From the NCBI RefSeq assembly GCF_013266755.1, contig NZ_JABRWJ010000004.1:248001-312000 (forward strand): 64,000 bases of DNA, read 5' to 3'. Origin of the DNA: Pseudaquabacterium terrae. GTDB taxonomy: Bacteria > Pseudomonadota > Gammaproteobacteria > Burkholderiales > Burkholderiaceae_C. Under the pieces are notes generated by a model, which had not been told where the DNA came from, did not search any database, and was given only the letters and a program-made list of their open reading frames with translations. Positions 38,280-45,850 of the stretch are shown here, in pieces; the stretch's first letter is position 1, and every line of letters begins with the position of its first letter. The position numbers were made by a program, and so were the translations under genes.

Positions 38280-38728
38280 ACCGCATTCCGACCCTGGCCT
38301 CGCTCGCGCAACGCGTCGGCGAACGCATTGCCTCCAGCGACTGGGTGCTGGTCGACCAGGCCCGCATCGACCTGTTCGCGCAGGCCACCGGCGATTTCCA
38401 GTGGATCCACGTCGACCGCGAGCGCGCGGCCGCCGGCCCCTTCGGCACGACGATCGCGCATGGCTTCCTGACGCTGTCGCTGATCCCCGAGCTGGCCGAC
38501 AAGGCGATGCTGATCGAGGACGTGCAGATGGGCGTCAACTACGGCCTGAACCGCGTGCGCTTCACCGCGCCGGTGCCCTCGGGCACGCGGGTGCGGGCGC
38601 ACTTCACGATGAAGGCCTACGAGCCGATCGACGGTGGCGCGCAGCTGACGATGGAGGTCAGCGTCGAGCGCGAGGGCAGCGACAAGCCGGCCTGCATCGC
38701 TGAGGCCGTGTCGCGGCGCTACACCTGA
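38276..38728 (+). CDS. MaoC-family acyl-CoA dehydratase
   Basis: A 150-residue hotdog-fold protein of the R-specific enoyl-CoA hydratase group, which hydrates trans-2-enoyl-CoA. The catalytic pair is visible as Asp40 and His45 in ATGDFQWIHVD, and the loop TTIAHGFLTLSL is the standard MaoC signature. It could supply R-3-hydroxyacyl-CoA for polyhydroxyalkanoate, or act in fatty acid or aromatic degradation. The start codon overlaps the stop of the ParA-like gene by four bases, an unexplained partnership. A degenerate response regulator begins 15 bases after its stop. Confidence 0.93.
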   Translation: MNRIPTLASLAQRVGERIASSDWVLVDQARIDLFAQATGDFQWIHVDRERAAAGPFGTTIAHGFLTLSLIPELADKAMLIEDVQMGVNYGLNRVRFTAPVPSGTRVRAHFTMKAYEPIDGGAQLTMEVSVEREGSDKPACIAEAVSRRYT

Positions 38729-38743
38729 GCCGAGGTTGCAGCC

Positions 38744-39589
38744 ATGAAGGTGCTGTTGATCGACGACCAGGCGCTGATCCTGGCGGCCCTGCAGCGCGTG
38801 ATCCGCCGCGTCGGCGACGACGTCACGCTGGTCGGCGTCGATGACCTGGCGGCGGCGCGCCAGGTGCTGCGCGGCGATGCCGGCTTCGACCTGGCGCTGC
38901 TCGGCCTGGCGCTCGAGCAGCCGAGCGGCTTCGAGCCGCTGGCCGAGCTGCGCCGGCGCCATCCCGAGCTGCCGGTCGTCGTGCTGTCGGACTCCGACCG
39001 CATGGCCGACGTGATCCGCGCGATCGACATGGGCGCGATGGGCTTCGTCGGCAAGCGCACCGCCGGCGAGGAGCTGCATGCCGCGCTGGCGATGGTGATG
39101 TCGGGCGGCGTCTACATGCCGCCGGTGATGCTCGGGCTGGTGCGGCCGCCGCTGGCCTTCGAAAGCGGTGACACGGTGCCCTCGGTAATGCGGCCGGCCG
39201 GCGAGGCGGAGCCCGGCCAGCCGCCGGCGGCCAGCGACACCGAAGCCGGTGTGCCGGTCGAATTGCGTGAGCCGCAGGGCAGCCCGGTGCCGCCGGCCGC
39301 CGACCGGCCGATCGAGCTGCCGCGCGGATCGGCCGCGCCGCCGAAGCGCCCGAACTTCGACAGTTTCGGCCTGACGCCGCGCCAGACCGATGTGCTGACG
39401 CTGCTGCTCAAGGGCCTGCCGAACAAGCTGATCGCCCGCGAGCTGGGCCTGTCCGTCGACACCGTCAAGGATCATGTCGCCGCGGTGCTGCGGGCGTTGG
39501 GCGTCACCTCGCGCACGCAGGCCGTGCTGGCGGTCGGCCAGCTGACGCTCGGCCCCCAGGGGGCCGGCTGGCGGCCGCGCGAGGATTGA
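38744..39589 (+). CDS. LuxR/NarL-type regulator with degenerate receiver
   Basis: A 281-residue transcription regulator with a receiver-like N-terminal domain (residues 1-120), a long proline- and glycine-rich linker (about 130-205) and a LuxR-type helix-turn-helix (LTPRQTDVLTLLLKGLPNKLIARELGLS and DTVKDHV). The phosphoacceptor aspartate expected in the motif LLxL is glycine at residue 54 (ALLGLALE), while the acidic pair IDD at residues 6-8 and the lysine in FVGKRT remain. It therefore probably does not accept a phosphate in the usual way. Its stop overlaps the TTG start of the lipase-fold gene by four bases. Confidence 0.9.
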   Translation: MKVLLIDDQALILAALQRVIRRVGDDVTLVGVDDLAAARQVLRGDAGFDLALLGLALEQPSGFEPLAELRRRHPELPVVVLSDSDRMADVIRAIDMGAMGFVGKRTAGEELHAALAMVMSGGVYMPPVMLGLVRPPLAFESGDTVPSVMRPAGEAEPGQPPAASDTEAGVPVELREPQGSPVPPAADRPIELPRGSAAPPKRPNFDSFGLTPRQTDVLTLLLKGLPNKLIARELGLSVDTVKDHVAAVLRALGVTSRTQAVLAVGQLTLGPQGAGWRPRED

Positions 39590-41301
39590 TCGCGACCTCC
39601 GCGCTGGCGGCGCTGAGCTTCGAGCTCGAGCGCGGCGGCGACGGCGAGGCCGGCGACGAGGGCGCCACCGTCTGGCTTTGCGACGCGGCGGCGCTGAACG
39701 CCGCAGCGCTCGCGCAGCGCTTCGTCGACGACTGGGCTGCCTGGTATGGGCCGGCGCTGGCGCCGCATGCCGCGGCAATCGCTTCGCTGCTGCATTTCGA
39801 GGCGCGCCAGAACGAACCGGAGGCCGGCCAGGTCCAGCTGATGCGTGACGGCCGCCATGCGGTGGTGCGCCTGCCGGGCGCCTGGGCGCTGCCGGTGATC
39901 CGCCGTCGTGAGCGCGGCCTGCGCATCGGCGGATGGTCGCCGGACGACCCGCATGACTGGCTCGATGCGGGTTGGCAGGCCTTGCCGGCGGCCTGGCGGC
40001 GCAGCCGCGGTGGGCGTGTGCAGCTGGCGCTGCGCATGCGGATGTATTGGGGCGCGCTGGCTGAGCCGGCGCCCGGGCCGGGCGGTGTGTCGTGGCGGCG
40101 CTGCCGCGTGCGCGCCGATGCGCTGGCGGTGACGCCGTGGGCGTGGACGGTCGAACGCGGCCGGGCGCTCGCCGTCACGGGCGAGGGCGGGTCGGTCGAG
40201 CGCCGGCTGCGCGGCGGAATCGGGCTGATGTTGATCCAGCCGCTGCTGCGCATCGAACGCCCGCAGCCGCCCGCCGGCAGCCGCCTGCGCGCCGGTGGCC
40301 AGGCGCTGCTGCACCGCTTCGCCGGCGCTGCCGCGTCACGTGCGCCGGCGTTTTGCGCACGCATCGCCGCCGACGAGGCCTTCTGGAGCGCGGCCCTTCC
40401 GGACGGCGCAGGCGATGCCGCGACGCTCGCTGCCGCCGCACGCCGTGGCGCCTGGCTGCGGCCGGCCAGCCGCGCTGCGTTGCGCCACGGCCGCGGCACC
40501 ATCGAACGTGAGCATGTCGTGCTGCTGCCGGACAGCCCGGGCGGCGTGCGCAGCAGCTTCTCCGCGGCGCTGGCCGCATCGCCGGCGCCCGAAGCCGCGC
40601 TGTGGCCCGGATTGCCGGCGCTCGACACGCTGGCCGCCTGGCGTTTCGAGCTCGATGGCGGGCGGCCGCTCGACCACCAGCTGGAAACGCTGGCCAACGC
40701 GCTGGACGCGCGCATCGTGGCGCCCACCGGGCCGCTGGCCAAGGGCAGCCGCATCGTCTTCGTCGGCCACGGCACGGGCGGCTGCCTGGCGCGCTTCGCG
40801 CTCGAAGCGCTGCGCCAGCGCTGGGCGCGGCGCGGCTGGCGCGTCGAGGCATTGACGCTCGGCAGCCCACACCTGGGCAGCGGCGCCGCCGCCTTCGGCC
40901 CGGAGGTCTGGCCGACGCCGGCGCTGCCACCCGGCCAGTCGGACCTGCTGCCCGACGCGGTTCAGGCGCGCGCCGGCGGTGATGCAACCCGGTTGCCGGC
41001 CGGCATGTGGCTGTTCGGTGCCGTCTGGGGTCCGCCGGCCGTCGACGACGCCGACGTGCCGGGGCGCGTGATCGACGACCTGCAACAGCCCCCGGCGTCC
41101 GGCGATGGCCGCTTCACGCGGCACTCGACGCTGGCCGGCCGCACGCCCCGCGCGCCCGGTGAGCGACCGCCCGACGACGGCACCGTCGTCATCGACGCCT
41201 CGCCGGTGCTGCACGACCGCTACCTGGCGTCGCCCGGCGTGCGCCGTCAGGTGCAGCGCGCGCTCGACCACCTGCTCGGCCGCGAAGGCTCGTGGGCCTG
41301 A
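39586..41301 (+). CDS. Lipase-fold protein lacking the nucleophile serine
   Basis: A 571-residue protein I cannot assign to a named family. The first 300 residues are rich in Ala, Arg and Trp with no motif I recognise. The C-terminal part resembles PGAP1/lipase-type alpha/beta hydrolases: RIVFVGHGTGGCLARFALEAL at residues 389-409 matches the nucleophile elbow GHSxGG, and LTLGSPHLGSG follows, but the serine position (residue 396) is glycine. It would thus be a non-catalytic hydrolase relative unless another serine substitutes. No signal peptide is seen. The start is uncertain: TTG at 39586 overlaps the regulator stop, and its ribosome binding site (GAGGA) is very close. Nothing outside this pair indicates function. 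Confidence 0.72.
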   Translation: MIATSALAALSFELERGGDGEAGDEGATVWLCDAAALNAAALAQRFVDDWAAWYGPALAPHAAAIASLLHFEARQNEPEAGQVQLMRDGRHAVVRLPGAWALPVIRRRERGLRIGGWSPDDPHDWLDAGWQALPAAWRRSRGGRVQLALRMRMYWGALAEPAPGPGGVSWRRCRVRADALAVTPWAWTVERGRALAVTGEGGSVERRLRGGIGLMLIQPLLRIERPQPPAGSRLRAGGQALLHRFAGAAASRAPAFCARIAADEAFWSAALPDGAGDAATLAAAARRGAWLRPASRAALRHGRGTIEREHVVLLPDSPGGVRSSFSAALAASPAPEAALWPGLPALDTLAAWRFELDGGRPLDHQLETLANALDARIVAPTGPLAKGSRIVFVGHGTGGCLARFALEALRQRWARRGWRVEALTLGSPHLGSGAAAFGPEVWPTPALPPGQSDLLPDAVQARAGGDATRLPAGMWLFGAVWGPPAVDDADVPGRVIDDLQQPPASGDGRFTRHSTLAGRTPRAPGERPPDDGTVVIDASPVLHDRYLASPGVRRQVQRALDHLLGREGSWA

Positions 41302-41302
41302 C

Positions 41303-42160
41303 TCAGGCGGGCTGGTACGCCAGCCGCACGTAGATCGGCGCGAAGGCTTCGGCCTGCGTCAGCTCGATCAGGCGCTCGCGCGCCAGCTCGAGCATCGCGA
41401 TGAAGGTCACCACCATCACCGCCGGGCCGCGCTTCGGATCGAACAGCTCGGGGAACTCGACGTAGCGCCGGCCCTGCAGCGTGCGCAGCACGAGGCTCAT
41501 GTGCTCGCGCACCGACAGCTGCTCGCGGCTGATCTTGTGGTGCTGCGTCAGCTTCGCGCGCTTGAGGATGTCGAGCCAGGCCGTGCGCAGGTCGTCTAGC
41601 TCGACGTCGGGGAAACGCGGCTGCAGGCTCTGCTCGATCGTCACCTGCGCGCGCAGGAAGTCGCGGCCGAGCAGCGGCAGGCGGTCGAGCTTGGCGGCGG
41701 CGAGCTTGATGCGCTCGTATTCGAGCAGCCGGCGCACCAGCTCGGCACGCGGGTCCTCGGCCTCGCCGCCATCGTCGACCTTCTTCGGCGGCAGCAGCAT
41801 GCGCGACTTGATCTCGATCAGCATCGCGGCCATCAGCAGGTATTCGCTGGCCAGCTCGAGGTTGTGTTCGCGGATCTGGTCGACGTACTGCAGGTACTGG
41901 CGCGTCACGTCGGCCAGCGGGATGTCGAGGATGTTGAAGTTCTGCTTGCGGATCAGGTACAGCAGCAGGTCGAGCGGGCCTTCGAAGGCTTCGAGGAAGA
42001 CCTCCAGCGCATCGGGCGGGATGTACAGGTCCTGCGGCAGCCGGAACAGCGGCTCGCCATAGAGGCGCGCCACCGCCACGCCGTCGACCGGCAGGCCATC
42101 GGTCGCCGCCGGCGCCACGGGGTCGGCGGCCGGCGCCAGCGCGGACTCGAGGTCGGACAC
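41303..42160 (-). CDS. scpA: Segregation and condensation protein A
   Basis: ScpA is the kleisin subunit that closes the SMC ring in chromosome condensation. The 285-residue protein has a variable N-terminus, then the conserved EAFEGPLDLLLYLIRKQNFNI and LLMAAMLIEIKSRMLLP, the helices that bind the SMC neck, and a C-terminal winged-helix region that binds the SMC cap. GTG at 42160 and TTG at 42169 are both possible starts; neither has an obvious ribosome binding site. scpB and smc are not in the window. It lies 25 bases after the DUF3460 gene, an arrangement that I recall from other Burkholderiales. Confidence 0.92.
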   Translation of the reverse strand: MSDLESALAPAADPVAPAATDGLPVDGVAVARLYGEPLFRLPQDLYIPPDALEVFLEAFEGPLDLLLYLIRKQNFNILDIPLADVTRQYLQYVDQIREHNLELASEYLLMAAMLIEIKSRMLLPPKKVDDGGEAEDPRAELVRRLLEYERIKLAAAKLDRLPLLGRDFLRAQVTIEQSLQPRFPDVELDDLRTAWLDILKRAKLTQHHKISREQLSVREHMSLVLRTLQGRRYVEFPELFDPKRGPAVMVVTFIAMLELARERLIELTQAEAFAPIYVRLAYQPA

Positions 42161-42185
42161 GGTGCGCAAGGGGCGAGGGCCCGCT

Positions 42186-42389
42186 TTACTTCGTCTTCGT
42201 CTGGTAGACGTAGGGCTGCTGCGGCACGTTTGCGTCGCGGTAGTCGGCTTCGGCGCGGCGGTCGATCTGCTTGTCCCACAGCAGCGCGCGGCCGGCGCGC
42301 TGCTCGGCTTCGAGCGTCGGCTTGGCGGCCTTCATCTGCTCGATGAACTGCGTGACGTCGGAGGTGTACGGCTTCCAGAAGAGCGGCAT
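42186..42389 (-). CDS. DUF3460 family protein
   Basis: A 67-residue protein starting MPLFWKPYTSDVTQFIEQMK, of the small DUF3460 family found mainly in betaproteobacteria and usually beside scpA. The sequence is largely helical and charged (TLEAEQRAGRALLWDKQ) and has no signal or membrane segment. Its function is unknown. The ATG at 42389 matches the start of relatives; an ATG at 42401 would add four residues. Confidence 0.82.
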   Translation of the reverse strand: MPLFWKPYTSDVTQFIEQMKAAKPTLEAEQRAGRALLWDKQIDRRAEADYRDANVPQQPYVYQTKTK

Positions 42390-42562
42390 GGCAGCGAGCA
42401 TTTCAGGCGGTGCGGGGAACCCGGCATTCTAGCGACCGGCACCCGACGGCAGCGGGCGCCGGGCCGACAGGTATTTGGTCACTGATGCGAAACACGCGTC
42501 CCGCGCTACCATGCGGCCGCCCGCGCCATGCCGCGTGGGCTCGTTGGGCTCTGGAGAGGCGT

Positions 42563-43477
42563 TTGCACGGCTTCGACACAAGACAGTGGCTGCGGATCGG
42601 TGTTCGCCAAGCACGCGCCTGCGTGACGGTGCTGGCACTGGTCGCCGCTGCGCCGCTGCAGGCTGCTGATGCGCCGGCGCTGGTGACGATCGTCGAAGGC
42701 GCGGGGCTGGTCATCGAGGGCGCGCGCAGCGTCGCCGCCGCGCCGGGGCTCAAGCTCAACGCCGCGACGATCATCGACACGACGCCCGCGACCGCGCTGC
42801 TGCGCATCGAATTCGCCGATGGCAGCCTGCTCGACCTGGGGCCCGACACCCGGGTGATGCTGCAGCCGCCCGGCCTGGCCGGCGGCGGCCCACGCGGGCC
42901 GGCCTACTACCTGCTGCAGGGCTGGGCCAAGCACACCAGCGGCGGCGGCGGCAAGGCCGGCGGCCAGCTCGCCTTCGCCGCCGAGGTGCAGCAGCCCTCG
43001 GGCGTCACCGTCAGCCGCGTCAGCGGCGAGGCGCTGCAGCTCTTCGTCGAGACCGGCGCGCTGCAGCTGCAGGAGCGGCGGATCAAGCCCGCATCGGCGC
43101 TGGCGCTGAAGGCCGGCGAGTTCTACCAGCGCGACGGCGCCGACAAGGGCCAGGTCTCGCCGCGGCCGGCGCCGGGCTTCCTGCAGTCGGTGCCCAAGGG
43201 CTTCCGCGATACGATCCCGCCCCGCGCGGCGCAGCTCAAGGGCCGGCCGCCCGAGCCGCAGACGCAACCCTGGCCCGGCTACGCGGCGCTCAAGGCCTGG
43301 CTGTCCGCCGAGCCGGTGATCCGGCGCGAGTTCCCGCGCCGCTTCGCGGTGCCGGCGCGCGACGCCGCATTCCGCGATGGCCTGGTCAAGAACCTCGCCT
43401 CGCACCCCGAGTGGGAGCCGGTGCTGTTCCCGCCGAAGCCGGCGTCCGCGCCGTCCTCCCCGTCATCCCGTCCGTGA
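42563..43477 (+). CDS. FecR-domain periplasmic protein
   Basis: A 304-residue exported protein. The proposed TTG start has a GGAGAGG site 5 bases upstream and gives a signal peptide ending LVAAAPLQA. A FecR-like beta domain follows (about residues 40-160; FADGSLLDLGPDTRVML is the typical core), then a Pro- and Arg-rich region (PPRAAQLKGRPPEPQTQPWPG). FecR domains usually relay signals across the periplasm or sense ligands in secreted proteins; there is no sigma factor or TonB receptor nearby. ATG at 42485 is an alternative start but lacks a ribosome binding site. It leads a plus-strand cluster with the haem-c and kinase genes. Confidence 0.75.
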   Translation: MHGFDTRQWLRIGVRQARACVTVLALVAAAPLQAADAPALVTIVEGAGLVIEGARSVAAAPGLKLNAATIIDTTPATALLRIEFADGSLLDLGPDTRVMLQPPGLAGGGPRGPAYYLLQGWAKHTSGGGGKAGGQLAFAAEVQQPSGVTVSRVSGEALQLFVETGALQLQERRIKPASALALKAGEFYQRDGADKGQVSPRPAPGFLQSVPKGFRDTIPPRAAQLKGRPPEPQTQPWPGYAALKAWLSAEPVIRREFPRRFAVPARDAAFRDGLVKNLASHPEWEPVLFPPKPASAPSSPSSRP

Positions 43478-43487
43478 AAACGCTGCC

Positions 43488-44360
43488 ATGAAACTGCTGC
43501 TCAAGTTCAACCTGATCTTCGTGCTGGTGATGGCGCTGGGTGTCGGCGTCAGCGGCTACATCAGCCGCGACCTGCTGCAGCGCCACGCGCAGGAAGAGGT
43601 GCTCAACAGCGCGCGGCAACTGATGGAGAACGCGCTCGCGGTGCGCAACTACACCGCGACGCAGATCACCAAGCTGCTCGAGACGCAGATGAAGTACGAG
43701 TTCCTGCCGCAGTCGGTGCCGAGCTATTCGGCCACCGAGGTGCTGGCGACGCTGCGCACCAAGTACCCCGAGTACGCCTACAAGGAAGCGACGCTGAACC
43801 CGACCAATCCGCGCGACCGTGCCGACAGCTGGGAAGTGGACATCGTCAACCAGTTCCGCAACAGCGCCGACCTGAAGGAATTCGTCGGCCAGCGCGACAC
43901 GCCCTCCGGACGCTCGCTGTACGTGGCGCGGCCGGTGCGCATCACCAACCCGGCCTGCCTGACCTGCCACTCCAGCGTCGATGCGGCACCCAAGACGATG
44001 GTCGACAAGTACGGCCCCGCCAACGGCTTCGGCTGGAACCTCAACGAAGTGGTGTCGGCGCAGATCATGTCGGTGCCGATGGAGCTGCCGCTGCGCCGCG
44101 CCGAGCAGACCTTCAAGGTCTTCATGGGCTCGCTGGTCGGCGTCTTCGTCGCGGTGGGACTGGTGCTGAACCTGATGATCTGGTTCGTCGTCGTGCGCCC
44201 GGTCACGCAACTGTCGGCCCTGGCCGACCGCGTCAGCCAGGGCGACCTCGAAGCGCCCGATTTCGAGAGAAAGAGCCGTGACGAAATCGGCGTGCTGGCC
44301 GATTCGTTCGCCCGCATGCGCGCCAGCGTCGTGCAAGCGATGAAGATGCTCGACACCTGA
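43488..44360 (+). CDS. Membrane protein with Tll0287-like haem-c domain and HAMP
   Basis: A 290-residue bitopic protein: helix 1 at about residues 8-24, a periplasmic DUF3365/Tll0287-like domain, helix 2 at about 212-236 and a HAMP domain at 237-285, where the protein ends. The periplasmic domain contains one covalent haem motif, CLTCH at 157-161, after TNPACLTCH, as in haem-PAS-like sensors. There is no kinase or cyclase output domain after HAMP, so the signal must pass to another protein. The soluble Ser/Thr kinase 47 bases downstream is the natural candidate (inference). The ATG at 43488 follows the FecR stop by 10 bases. Confidence 0.88.
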   Translation: MKLLLKFNLIFVLVMALGVGVSGYISRDLLQRHAQEEVLNSARQLMENALAVRNYTATQITKLLETQMKYEFLPQSVPSYSATEVLATLRTKYPEYAYKEATLNPTNPRDRADSWEVDIVNQFRNSADLKEFVGQRDTPSGRSLYVARPVRITNPACLTCHSSVDAAPKTMVDKYGPANGFGWNLNEVVSAQIMSVPMELPLRRAEQTFKVFMGSLVGVFVAVGLVLNLMIWFVVVRPVTQLSALADRVSQGDLEAPDFERKSRDEIGVLADSFARMRASVVQAMKMLDT

Positions 44361-44407
44361 GGCGGGCTATTTCGTCCGTCCGGCATCGAAGCGCGTAAGT
44401 CTGCACC

Positions 44408-45850
44408 GTGAACCACCCCGACCGCCTCGGCAAGTACCAGATCACCGAAGTGCTCGGCCAGGGCGCGATGGGGGTGGTCTACAAGGGGTACGACCCGGAC
44501 ATCAAGCGGGTGGTGGCGCTGAAGACGATCCGCCGCCAGTTCGACGACGGCAGCGAATCGGGCGCCACGATCGCGGCGCGTTTCCGCAACGAGGCGCAGG
44601 CCGCCGGCCGGCTGCTGCACCCGGGCATCGTCGGCGTCTACGACTTCGGCGAGGACCAGTCGGTCGCCTTCATCGCGATGGAGTACGTCGAGGGCAATAC
44701 CCTCGCGCACTACCTGACGAGCCGCATCCGTTTCACCGACGAGGACATCCTGAGCCTGATCGGGCAGTTGCTCGAGGCCCTGCACCACGCCCACGAGCGC
44801 GGCGTCTGGCACCGCGACATCAAGCCGGCGAACCTGATCGTGACGCGCGCCGGCAAGCTCAAGGTGGCTGACTTCGGCATCGCCCGCGTCGACGCGGCCG
44901 GGCTGACCCAGGCCAACAGCGTGATCGGCACGCCGATGTACATGGCGCCCGAGCAGTTCATCGGCGCGCAGATCGATCACCGCGTCGACATCTACGCCGC
45001 CGGCGTCGTGCTGTACCAGCTGATCGCCGGCCGCGCGCCCTTCATCGGCTCGCCCGAGGCACTGATGTACAAGGTGGTGCACGAAGTCGCGCCGCCGCCG
45101 TCGCTGATCGAGGACGCCAACCGCAGCGACCGCTTCGACGCCATCGTCTCCACGGCGATGTCCAAGCAGCCGGACAAGCGCTTCGCCAGCGCCGAGGCCT
45201 TCCGCACCGCGATCATCGCCGCCGCGGCGATGCCGCTGAGCCCGACCGTCTCCGACGAGACGATCATCAAACTGCCGCTGCGGCCGGCGGGGCTCGCGGT
45301 CGTCGGCGCACCGTCGACCGCCGGCTCGGTGACGCACTGGGAGAAATCGGTGCTCGCGCAGGCCGAACATTCGCTGGCCCGCCACGTCGGTCCGCTGGCC
45401 AGCGTGCTGGTGCGGCGGGCAGCCAAGGAGTGCCACGACCTGCCGTCGCTCTACGCCAAGCTCGCCGAGCAGGTGACGAACCCGGCCGCGCGCAGCGCCT
45501 TCATCAACCTCGGCGCTTCACGCGGCGCGACCGGCGGCGGCAGCACGCCGACCACCTTCGGCCGCACCGCATTCGGCAGCACCGGCGGCTCAGGCGGCCG
45601 CACCTTCGGCACGATGGGCTCGGGCAGCCTGGCCACCGTCGCCGCCGATGCGGTGCGCCTGTCCGATCCGGCGCTCGAGCAGGCGCAGAAGCTGCTGGCC
45701 GCCCATGTCGGCCCGATCGCCAAGGTGATCGTCAGGAAGGCCGCCGAGAAGACGCGTTATCGCGAGCCGTTCTTCTCGCTGCTGGCCGATTCAGTCAGCG
45801 ATCCGGCGGCGCGGCAGAAGCTGCTGGCGGAGCTGGCGAAGCTGGTGTAG
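44408..45850 (+). CDS. Soluble Ser/Thr protein kinase with duplicated C-terminal module
   Basis: A 480-residue Hanks-type kinase. Catalytic residues are intact: glycine loop [12 protein letters not shown], Lys39 in VALKTI, HRD at 135-137, DFG at 155-157 and the APE at about 180-182. After residue 280 come two copies of a ~55-residue module, roughly 316-367 and 424-475, sharing HVGP, A-x-V-x-VR-x-AA and PAAR; a Gly/Thr-rich linker separates them. No membrane segment is present, unlike PknB. It starts with GTG, 47 bases after the haem-c/HAMP gene. Its 3' end overlaps the SulP transporter gene by 56 bases. Targets are unknown. Confidence 0.92.
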   Translation: MNHPDRLGKYQITEVLGQGAMGVVYKGYDPDIKRVVALKTIRRQFDDGSESGATIAARFRNEAQAAGRLLHPGIVGVYDFGEDQSVAFIAMEYVEGNTLAHYLTSRIRFTDEDILSLIGQLLEALHHAHERGVWHRDIKPANLIVTRAGKLKVADFGIARVDAAGLTQANSVIGTPMYMAPEQFIGAQIDHRVDIYAAGVVLYQLIAGRAPFIGSPEALMYKVVHEVAPPPSLIEDANRSDRFDAIVSTAMSKQPDKRFASAEAFRTAIIAAAAMPLSPTVSDETIIKLPLRPAGLAVVGAPSTAGSVTHWEKSVLAQAEHSLARHVGPLASVLVRRAAKECHDLPSLYAKLAEQVTNPAARSAFINLGASRGATGGGSTPTTFGRTAFGSTGGSGGRTFGTMGSGSLATVAADAVRLSDPALEQAQKLLAAHVGPIAKVIVRKAAEKTRYREPFFSLLADSVSDPAARQKLLAELAKLV

